Assembly (NCBI GenBank): GCA_018240025.1 | Contig: JAFEGM010000021.1 | Location: 1-47,698, forward strand | Length of the DNA: 47,698 nucleotides | Direction of reading: 5' to 3' | Source of the DNA: Verrucomicrobiota bacterium | GTDB lineage: Bacteria; Verrucomicrobiota; Verrucomicrobiia; Chthoniobacterales; SZAS-18 | Part shown: positions 25,800 to 33,700 of the stretch, one piece after another | Layout: the number at the start of each line of letters is the position of its first letter | How positions within the stretch are numbered: position 1 is the stretch's first letter | The notes under the pieces: model-generated | What the model saw: only the letters and a program-made list of their open reading frames with translations | The model's database searches: none | Told to the model about the DNA's origin: nothing | Program-made: the position numbers and the translations under genes

Positions 25800-28034
25800 A
25801 TGGAGAAAACCCGCGTCGACATCGTGCAGGAGCAGTTCCACGCCTACCTGGCGGGCGCCATCGCTGGCGTGCCACCGCTCGCTCCGGAAGCCCCGCTCGG
25901 GCCGCAGACCTCGCTGACCGCCCGCCGCGCCGTGGCATTGTTCGAGGATCAGGTCGCCAGCCGGCTGCTCGACGTCGCCGCCCGCGCGCTGCGCAAGACG
26001 AACCAGTCCTACTACACCATCTCCAGCGCCGGCCATGAGCAGAATGCGATCGTCGGCTCGCTCCTGCGGCGGGACGATCCCTGCTTTCTGCACTACCGCT
26101 CCGGCGGCCTGATGATGGCGCGCTCGCGGCTCGACACCGCGACCGATCCGATCCTCGACTGCGTGCGCTCGTTCTGCGCCTGCGCCGACGACCCCATCTC
26201 CGAGGGCCGGCACAAAGTCTGGGGCAGCAAGCCGCTCTGGGTGCCGCCGCAGACCAGCACCATCGCCTCGCACCTCCCGAAAGCGGCCGGCCTCGCCTTC
26301 GCCCTGCGGGTCGCCCGCCGACTCGGTCAGGCGCGCGATCTGGCCGACGACTCCATCGTGCTCTGCTCGTTCGGCGACGCCTCGGCCAACCACGCCACCG
26401 CCTTGGCCGGGATCAATGCCGCGCGCTATTCGGTTCGCCGCGGCGGCTCGGCGCCCATCATTTTCCTCTGCGAGGACAACGGCATCGGCATCTCGGTCGA
26501 GACGCCGCGCAACTGGATCCAGGATACCTACAGCCGGCAGCAGCATCTGAAGTACTTCGAGATGACCGGCTCGCTCGATGATCTCTGGAACGTGGCCAGC
26601 GAAGCAGTCGACTTCTGCCGCCGCGAGCGCACGCCGGTCTTCCTGCATCTGCGCACCATCCGGCTCTGGGGGCATGCCGGGACCGATGTCGAGGCGTCGT
26701 ATCGCAGCGTGGCCGAGATCGAGGCCACCGAGGCGCTCGATCCGCTGCTGGTCAATGCGCGCCGGCTGATCGAGAGCGGGGCCGCTTCGCCCGAGCAGCT
26801 CCGCCAGGTCGTCCGTCGCGTGCAGGATCGGGTCGATGCCGCCTGCGCCGCGGTCGTGCAGCGGCCGAAGCTGGTCAGCGTCGAGCACATCGTCCGTCCC
26901 CTCGCGCCCTACGACGAAGCCGCCGTGCGCGCGGCCGCCGCGGTGGCGGTCGAATCCGCCCGCCGCAGCGAGCTCTTCGCCGGTGCCCTACCCGAACAGG
27001 CTGCGGCGCCGACGAAGCGCACGATGGGCGCGCACATCAACTCGGCTCTGGCCGACGAGCTGCTGCGCCGCCCCGAGACCATCTGCTTCGGCGAGGACGT
27101 GGGCCGCAAGGGCGGCGTGTACAACGTCACCACCGGTCTGCAGAAGAAATTCGGCCCGCACCGCTGCTTCGACACGCTGCTCGACGAGACCACCATCCTC
27201 GGCGTGGCCCAAGGCGCGGCGCTGACCGGCGTGCTGCCGATCCCCGAGATTCAATACCTCGCCTACATCCACAACGCGCTCGATCAGCTGCGCGGCGAGG
27301 CCTGTTCGCTGCAGTTCTTCTCCTCCGGCCAGTTCGCCAATCCGATGGTCGTGCGCGTGCAGGGCCTCGCCTACCAGAAAGGCTTCGGCGGGCATTTCCA
27401 CAACGACCACTCGATCGGCGCGCTGCGCGACATTCCCGGCCTCCTGCTCGGTGTGCCCTCGCGCGGCGACGATGCGGCCATGATGTTGCGCGGTCTGACG
27501 GCCGTGGCCCGTGCCTGCGGCCGCGTGGCCATCTTCCTCGAGCCCATCGCGCTCTACCACGAGCGCGACCTCCACGCCGACGGCGACAACGGCTGGCTAA
27601 CCGATTATCCCACGCCCGAAAAATACCTCCTCCCCGGCGAGGTGGGCGTCTATCACGAGGGGGCGAAGGATCTGCTCATCGTCAGCTACGCCAATGGCCT
27701 CCGCCTCTCCCTGCGCGCGGCGAAGAAGCTGCGCGAGCAAGGCATCTACGCCCGCGTGCTCGACCTCCGCTGGCTCAATCCGCTCCCGTTCGAGGCCGTC
27801 CGCCGCCACGCCGCCGAGTGCACCCGCGTGCTGGTGGCCGACGAATGCCGTGCCACCGCCGGCGGCATCGCCGACGCCATCATCGCCGATCTCGCCGAGC
27901 ACGGCTACCGCGGGCCGCTCGCCAGCGTGCGCAGCATCGACAGCTACGTGCCGCTGGCCGCCGCCGCGAATCTCGTGCTGCTGAGCGACGCCCAGATCGT
28001 GGAGGCGGGGGTGAAGCTCGGGAAGAGGAGTTGA
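25800..28034 (+). CDS. Fused alpha-beta thiamine-dependent 2-oxoacid dehydrogenase E1
   Basis: 744 residues. The E1 part of a 2-oxoacid dehydrogenase complex, both subunits in one chain. The alpha half (about 1-370) has the thiamine diphosphate site from G192-D193 to N227 (CEDNGIGIS). The beta half (from about 405) starts GAHINSALADEL and has FGEDVGRKGGVY, the conserved glutamate region of E1 beta, then the transketolase C-terminal domain (about 620-740). Branched-chain 2-oxoacids are the likeliest substrates by family, but pyruvate or others cannot be ruled out. No E2 or E3 gene is adjacent. A repeat element starts directly after the stop. Confidence 0.9.
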   Translation: MEKTRVDIVQEQFHAYLAGAIAGVPPLAPEAPLGPQTSLTARRAVALFEDQVASRLLDVAARALRKTNQSYYTISSAGHEQNAIVGSLLRRDDPCFLHYRSGGLMMARSRLDTATDPILDCVRSFCACADDPISEGRHKVWGSKPLWVPPQTSTIASHLPKAAGLAFALRVARRLGQARDLADDSIVLCSFGDASANHATALAGINAARYSVRRGGSAPIIFLCEDNGIGISVETPRNWIQDTYSRQQHLKYFEMTGSLDDLWNVASEAVDFCRRERTPVFLHLRTIRLWGHAGTDVEASYRSVAEIEATEALDPLLVNARRLIESGAASPEQLRQVVRRVQDRVDAACAAVVQRPKLVSVEHIVRPLAPYDEAAVRAAAAVAVESARRSELFAGALPEQAAAPTKRTMGAHINSALADELLRRPETICFGEDVGRKGGVYNVTTGLQKKFGPHRCFDTLLDETTILGVAQGAALTGVLPIPEIQYLAYIHNALDQLRGEACSLQFFSSGQFANPMVVRVQGLAYQKGFGGHFHNDHSIGALRDIPGLLLGVPSRGDDAAMMLRGLTAVARACGRVAIFLEPIALYHERDLHADGDNGWLTDYPTPEKYLLPGEVGVYHEGAKDLLIVSYANGLRLSLRAAKKLREQGIYARVLDLRWLNPLPFEAVRRHAAECTRVLVADECRATAGGIADAIIADLAEHGYRGPLASVRSIDSYVPLAAAANLVLLSDAQIVEAGVKLGKRS

Positions 28035-28172
28035 GAAGATTCAAGAGCCAAGAGCCAAGAATCAAGGAAGGCTCAAGTTCAAGGATCAAGGATGCGCGGG
28101 CGCCCGAGAGGAAGGGAGCTTGAGGCCTTCTCCTTGAGGCTTCCTGAAGCTTGAACCCTGGAATCTTGATTC
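28035..28172. repeat. Heptamer/hairpin element after E1 gene (copy 3, diverged)
   Basis: Begins right after the TGA. The left part has CAAGAGC, CAAGAGC, CAAGAAT and later CAAGGAT, CAAGGAT units; the right part (about 28120-28172) is partly complementary (TTGAGGCTTCC, GCTTGAACC, AATCTTGATTCTT). The same design as the copies at 16732 and 20231, but less well paired. Confidence 0.75.
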
Positions 28173-28174
28173 TT

Positions 28175-28202
28175 CGGTTGCGCCCGGGCGCAACCGCGCT
28201 AC
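28175..28202 (-). repeat. REP-like perfect palindrome with GTAG foot upstream of rplK
   Basis: CGGTTGCGCCC (28175-28185) is followed directly by its exact reverse complement, giving a 22-bp perfect palindrome. On the minus strand it is preceded by GTAGCG (to 28202). It ends 27 bases before the rplK start and could fold in the leader RNA. Layout matches the GTAG-foot palindromes at 3327 and 23285, though the stem sequence differs. Confidence 0.75.
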
Positions 28203-28228
28203 TCTCCCGGCCCCTTTTCTAAAAACTT

Positions 28229-28654
28229 ATGGCCAAGGAAGTCGTCGCTCAAATCAAGCTGCAGATCCCCGCCGGTCAGGCGAATCCCGCTCCCCCGGTT
28301 GGTCCGGCGCTCGGTTCGAACGGCGTCAACATCATGGCCTTCTGCAAGGAGTTCAATGCTGCCACGCAGAAACAGGCGGGCGACATCCTCCCGGTCGTCA
28401 TCACGGTTTACAAGGATAAGACCTTCACCTTCATCACCAAGCAGCCGCCGGCGGCGGTCCTGCTGAAGAAGGCGGCCAGCATCGCGGCCGGCTCGAAGGA
28501 GCCGAATCGCGTCAAGGTGGCCAAGCTGACCAAGAAGCAGGTCATGGACGTGGTGAAGCTGAAGAAGAAGGACCTCAACTCCCGCTCGGACGAGGCCGCC
28601 TTCCGCGTCATCGCCGGCACGGCCCGTCAGATGGGCATCGAGATCGTCGATTAA
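28229..28654 (+). CDS. rplK: 50S ribosomal protein L11
   Basis: 141 residues, normal length. Binds the GTPase-associated region of 23S rRNA and takes part in factor binding. The N-terminal signature [20 protein letters not shown] and the C-terminal stretch ending [12 protein letters not shown] are intact. First gene of the L11-L1-L10-L7/L12 set. The usual secE-nusG pair is not upstream; a fused dehydrogenase gene is there instead. Confidence 0.98.
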   Translation: MAKEVVAQIKLQIPAGQANPAPPVGPALGSNGVNIMAFCKEFNAATQKQAGDILPVVITVYKDKTFTFITKQPPAAVLLKKAASIAAGSKEPNRVKVAKLTKKQVMDVVKLKKKDLNSRSDEAAFRVIAGTARQMGIEIVD

Positions 28655-28728
28655 CGATCACATTCTCCAAACCCCACAGGCAGGAGAGCTCCGCCAGCCC
28701 GGCGGAATTCGTCAGGACTGCAAACCCC

Positions 28729-29436
28729 ATGGCTAAAACACGCTCCAAGCGCTATCGCGCCGCCATCAAGCATGTCGATGGCAACAAGAAGTACTCCCTT
28801 GCGGAGGCTGTCGGCACGCTGAAGAAAATCGCGACGCCGAAGTTCGATCAGACCGTCACGCTCTCGTTCCACCTCGGGGTGGATCCCAAGCAGAGCGATC
28901 AGATGGTGCGCGGCACCTGCCCGCTCCCCCACGGCTCCGGCAAGAAGGTCCGGGTCCTCGTCTTCGCGCAGGGCTCGGCCGCCGAAGCGGCGCGCGAGGC
29001 GGGCGCCGAGTTCGTCGGCTACGAGGACATGATCAAGAAGTGCAACGAAGGCTTCCAGGACTTCGACGTGGCCGTCGCCACGCCCGCCGCCATGGCGGAG
29101 GTCCGCAAGCTCGGCAAGGTCCTCGGACCGCGCGGGCTCATGCCGAATCCGAAGACCGGCACGGTGACCGATGACACCGCCAAGGCGGTGCGCGAGGTCA
29201 AGGCCGGCCGCGTGGAGTTCAAGCTCGACAAGGGCGGCAACCTCGCCGTGCCGATGGGCAAGTTCTCCTTCTCCGAGCAGCAGCTGGTCGAGAACGGCGC
29301 CGCCGTCATCGACGCTGTCTCCAAGGCCCGCCCGGCCACCGCCAAGGGCCGCTTCATCATGACCGCCACGCTGGCGGCGACCATGACCCCCGGCCTGGCG
29401 CTCGACGCCGGCTCCATGGGTAACACCACCGCCTAA
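28729..29436 (+). CDS. rplA: 50S ribosomal protein L1
   Basis: 235 residues, family length. Forms the mobile L1 stalk and in many bacteria represses its own operon by binding the rplK leader. The signature GPRGLMPNPKTGTV is present. It follows rplK after 74 bases. No L1-like operator structure was clearly recognised in the leader. Confidence 0.98.
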   Translation: MAKTRSKRYRAAIKHVDGNKKYSLAEAVGTLKKIATPKFDQTVTLSFHLGVDPKQSDQMVRGTCPLPHGSGKKVRVLVFAQGSAAEAAREAGAEFVGYEDMIKKCNEGFQDFDVAVATPAAMAEVRKLGKVLGPRGLMPNPKTGTVTDDTAKAVREVKAGRVEFKLDKGGNLAVPMGKFSFSEQQLVENGAAVIDAVSKARPATAKGRFIMTATLAATMTPGLALDAGSMGNTTA

Positions 29437-29456
29437 GCCCCCGCTGCTCCACGACC

Positions 29457-30005
29457 ATGAGACCCGAAAAGGCTTACATTCTCGAAGATCTCCAGACGCG
29501 CTTCCAGGCGTCGCCGTTCCTCCTCGTGGCCGACTACTCCGGCCTGAAGGTGGACGAATTCTCCAAGCTGCGCGACCGCCTCGTCGAGGCCGGCGCCCGC
29601 TGCCAGGTGGTGAAGAACAGCTTCCTGCGCCGCGCGACCGCTGCCGTGGGCGTGCCCGACCTGAGCGAACACCTGACCGGCCAGACGGCCGTGATCACCG
29701 GTGAGAGCGACGTCGCCGCCGCCGCCAAGGTGCTCAAGAAGTTCACCGCCGAGTTCAAGAAGTTCACCGTCCGGGCCGGCGTGCTCGAGAACAAGGTGCT
29801 CGGCAAGGCGGACATCGACGCCCTGGCTGACCTGCCCTCGAAGGCGGCACTCCAGAGCCAACTGCTCGGTCTGCTCAACGCCCCGGCCACCCAGCTGGTG
29901 CGCCTGCTCAACGAGCCTGGCTCGATGCTGGCCCGCCTCCTCCAGGCGGCCATCGACAAGCAGAGCGCGGGCGCTCCGGCCGCAGCCGAAGCCCCGGCAG
30001 CCTAA
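29457..30005 (+). CDS. rplJ: 50S ribosomal protein L10
   Basis: 182 residues. Base of the L7/L12 stalk. Begins MRPEKAYILEDL and has the typical GARCQVVKNSFLRRA; the C-terminal helix that holds L7/L12 dimers (around 140-175) is present, followed by an Ala-rich end. Only 20 bases separate it from rplA, so there is no room for a classical L10 leader. A 248-base repeat-rich gap follows before rplL. Confidence 0.97.
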   Translation: MRPEKAYILEDLQTRFQASPFLLVADYSGLKVDEFSKLRDRLVEAGARCQVVKNSFLRRATAAVGVPDLSEHLTGQTAVITGESDVAAAAKVLKKFTAEFKKFTVRAGVLENKVLGKADIDALADLPSKAALQSQLLGLLNAPATQLVRLLNEPGSMLARLLQAAIDKQSAGAPAAAEAPAA

Positions 30006-30023
30006 ATCCCAAAACCCTTTTCT

Positions 30024-30202
30024 CGCCCGTCGCCAGACGGGCGGGAGCCCCCGCCGGCCAGGCCGGCAAACTCGAAACTCGAAGCTCGAAACTCGAAGGA
30101 AGCTCGAAACTCAAAGTTCGAAGATCCTGAGAGCAGCGAGCTGGGTGGAGAAACCAAAACCCAAACAAAACCTGAGTCAGATCGATCCCGCGGCTGCGGG
30201 AT
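30024..30202. repeat. Hairpins and heptamer array in the rplJ-rplL gap
   Basis: Between rplJ and rplL lie three structures. A perfect hairpin CGCCCGTC-GCCA-GACGGGCG is at 30024-30043 and a GCCGGCC-AG-GGCCGGC-like dyad is near 30053-30067. A heptamer array of CTCGAAA/CTCGAAG units, interrupted by GAAG, is at 30071-30123. A second perfect hairpin ATCCCGC-GGCT-GCGGGAT is at 30185-30202, 52 bases before the rplL start. None has a U-run. They may attenuate or process the transcript; a promoter for rplL could also be here. Confidence 0.75.
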
Positions 30203-30253
30203 TTAAGTGGGTCGGAGCCCCGATCCTCGAGTTGGCTCGCAATTGCTAAGAAC

Positions 30254-30640
30254 ATGTCGGACCTGAATGCATTGGTGGATCAGATCAGCGGGCTGAGCCT
30301 GCTGCAGACGGCTGAGCTCGTGAAGGCCCTCGAGGCCAAGCTCGGCGTGAGCGCCGCGGCCCCGGTGGCCGTTGCCGCTCCGGCGGCTGGTGGTGGCGCG
30401 GCCGCGGCCGCTCCGGCCGAGGAGAAGACGTCCTTCGACGTCATCCTCAAGGAAGCCGGCGCGAACAAGATCGGCGTCATTAAGGAAGTCCGCGCGGCCG
30501 TTGCCGGCCTCGGACTCGCCGAAGCCAAGGCCCTCGTCGAAGGGGCTCCCAAGACCCTCAAGGAAGGCGTTTCCAAGGCCGAAGCCGAAGAGATCAAGAA
30601 GAAGATCGAAGCAGCCGGCGCCAAGGTCGAGATCAAGTAA
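30254..30640 (+). CDS. rplL: 50S ribosomal protein L7/L12
   Basis: 128 residues. Stalk protein that recruits translation factors. N-terminal dimerisation helices (about 1-32), an Ala-rich hinge (about 33-58) and the C-terminal factor-binding domain with [20 protein letters not shown] are all intact. It is the last gene of the cluster: a strong terminator follows and rpoB, the normal next gene, is absent. Confidence 0.98.
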   Translation: MSDLNALVDQISGLSLLQTAELVKALEAKLGVSAAAPVAVAAPAAGGGAAAAAPAEEKTSFDVILKEAGANKIGVIKEVRAAVAGLGLAEAKALVEGAPKTLKEGVSKAEAEEIKKKIEAAGAKVEIK

Positions 30641-30667
30641 TCTCCCCTTTCCCAAGGCAAATTCCCG

Positions 30668-30701
30668 CAAGGCGGAGGCGCAAGCCTCCGCCTTGTTTTT
30701 T
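30668..30701 (+). terminator. Rho-independent terminator after rplL
   Basis: Perfect 12-bp stem CAAGGCGGAGGC with a GCAA tetraloop and GCCTCCGCCTTG, followed by six T. It starts 28 bases after the rplL stop and separates the ribosomal genes from the giant secreted protein gene. Confidence 0.95.
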
Positions 30702-30770
30702 GACGTCGAGTGCGTCTCCCATTGCGAAGATGAGCCGTTGGGGTGAAAGCGGAAAGCCTACTTCGTTTCT

Positions 30771-33700
30771 ATGCACCTTCGTCGAGCTCTACCCCTGGCG
30801 ACCGTAGCCTTCTTCCTTTTGGGCGACTCTGGAGAGGCAGCCAATCCCATCGCTGGGAACGATTTGCTTCAGATCCGGCCGGGGGTGGCCTTTTCGGCCA
30901 TCGAGCCACGAGTCAACGACTACGACCCGGACGGCGGCGCCCTGAGCATCATTTCCTTCACCCAGCCGGCTCATGGCGCGTTGACCCAGAACGCGGACGG
31001 AACGCTCAACTATACGCCCAGCCCGGGCTACACCGGAGGGACCGACACCTTCAGCTACACGGTCCAGAGTCCCGGAGGTTCCACCGCCACGGCGCAGTAC
31101 ACCGTGGTCACGGATGACAGTTTCGGTCGCGACTGGGCCACCTTCGGCGGAGACTACGAGCGAACCAGCGCCTATCCCGGCGCGCTCGGCAGCGCGTTGT
31201 TGCAGCAGCGCTGGCAGGCGCCCGGAAACTACAACTTCCTCGCGGTCACCACCAGCACGGTGATCGCCTCGGGCGGCGGCGGTGTCTCCGCGTTCGATGC
31301 CCGCACCGGGGCGCTGCTCTGGACCGACAACCGCACGGCCGGAGGACCGAGCGTTTTTGGCAGCGTCGTGTATTACCAGCTGCGCAATGTCTCGCTCATC
31401 CAGGCGAAAACCGTGGCCCGCAACGCTCGCACCGGCGCCTTGGTTTGGGAAACGGCCCCCGGGCCTTCCGACTTCGATTATCTGGCGCCCGTGGCCTCCG
31501 CTGCCGGCATTTTCGAGGGAGGGGGCAATCCGCGCGGCTTGATCGGCCGCGAAACTTCCGACGGAGCGCTCCGCTTTGCGGTGGGGCTGCCCAACCAAGG
31601 CCGAGCCTGGACGGGAAGTCTCGGCTCGGCCGGCCTTTTCACCTTCGTGGCGGGCGCATTGCGGCGGCACGACGCCGCCACCGGGGCGGTCGATTGGACA
31701 CTCGACCTCAATAACGCAGCCTCCATCGCCTCCGGCGCCCCCGTTCTGTCCGGCAATCGGAGCTTTCTCGTGCACAACCTCGTGGGTGGCCCGGCCAAGG
31801 TGTACGCGCTGGACCTCGATACGCGAGCCACCCGCTGGGAGGTCGTGAATTCCAATGGCGGTGCCAAACCGGCCGTCTCCGGCGGCACCGTCTTCGTCCT
31901 CTCCGGCTTCAATGTGGCCGCCCTCTCCGGTACCAACGGACAACTCCTCCGGACCTACCAGCCGGGCTTCGCCTTCGTCCAGTACGACGCGGGGCCGATC
32001 GCGACGGCCGACAAGGTCATTGCCAGCAATCTTACCGGGACGGATCTGTGGGATCGGCAAACCGGCACCCGCCTGCAGACGCTCTCGTCGGCGCGCGATC
32101 TCGCCGTGGCGAACGACGTCCTGTTCTTGGCGGGTTCGAACGGCAATCTTTTCGCGGTCGGTGCACCGCGCGGCAGCAACCAGGCTCCGGTGGCCCTGGC
32201 GAGCCAGTGGACTGTGGCGGAAGAGGGCCAGCAGACGATCACGCTGAGCGCGACAGACGCCGAGGGCGATGCGCTCAGCTTCGCGATCACGTCCCTTCCC
32301 GCCAGTGGAACCCTCTATCAGACCACCGATGGCGTCACCCGGGGGGCGCCGATCTCCGCAGTTCCTGCGGGCATTCTCGACCCCCAGCGGCGGGTAATCT
32401 ACGTTGGAGCCTTGAACGTCGTGGGATCGGGTGCGGGCAACTTCAACTTCCGCGTCGCCGATGACTTTGGCCTCTCCGCCGTGGCGACCGTTCAAGTCGA
32501 CGTCACCCCGGTCAACGATGTGCCAGTGGCGGTCAATGATTTGGCGATCATCGCGCCGGGCGGGCAGCTGGTCGATTTCGATCCGACCCTGAACGACTAC
32601 GACGTGGACGGCGACACGTTGACCCTCGTGTCCTTCACCCAAGGCCCCCGGGGCACCGTCACGCAGCAGCCGAACGGATTGCTCTCCTATTTGCCGAAAC
32701 GCAGCTTCACCTCCGGTTCGGACAGCTTCACCTACACCATCCAGGATGCCAGCGGCGCGCAGGCCACCGCCACGGTGACCGTCACGATGAGCGACACGCT
32801 GGGGCGGGAATGGCTCACGTACGGCGGAACTACCAGCCGCAGCGGCTATCAACCAGTCTTCCTCGGCTCTCAGCCGCTGCAGGAGCTTTGGTCACGCTCG
32901 CTGTTCACCGACCAGAGCAACGTCTTCGCGGGACAGCCAGCCGTCCAAGGTGGGACGATGCTCATTGGCTACGGGATCAGCGACGGCCTTCAGAAACATT
33001 TGGCGCTGGAGGCCTCGACCGGAGTCCAGCGATGGAGCATCCAAGCGGTCGGAGCGTTTCCGCAGGCGCCCGCCATGGAGTCTGGCCGGGTGTTCCTGCC
33101 GCTCTCCGGCAGCCCCAACCGCCTCGAGGCACGGGCGGCGGCCGACGGAGCGCTGCTTTGGACGAGTCCGATTCCGCTGGGCTCGAATGCCTTCCTTGCC
33201 CCGGTGGCGGATGAACAGGGAACTTACGCAGCCGGGACTGGCCAACTGCTCGGGTTCGACGCCGCGGGAGGAGCGCTGTTCAATGCGACCGTCGAGAACC
33301 CCGGTGGCTGGGGACCCACGCTGCATCAGGGCGCCGTCTACACCCTCGTCTCCGGCCAACTACGGCGCCACGACCGCCAGAACGGTCAGGTGCAGTGGAC
33401 ACTGCCGCTGGGGACGACGGATTCGGGGCCGGTGGTTTGTGCGGGCAACCGCGCCTACGTCGTGCTCCGGCCGGGCAGTGCGCAGGAGCTGGTGGCGGTC
33501 GACTTGGCGGGTCCGGCCGTGCTTTGGCGACTGCCCGGGAGTTTCAGCACCCGCTTTGCGGTGGCCCACGGGCGCATCTACGCGCCACCCAATGGCGCCG
33601 GCGGAGTGCAGGAGATCGCGGCCGAGACCGGAGCAGTGCTGGGCACCTTCATCCTGCCGGGGAATGCGTTCATTGGCCATCAGCCCGTTGTGACGAATGA

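Noticed and set aside
23364..26888. 1174-codon open frame on the minus strand
   Set aside because: It runs antisense through the LptF/G, TatC and E1 genes, all clear on the plus strand. High GC leaves antisense frames open by chance; its protein has no domain and odd composition.
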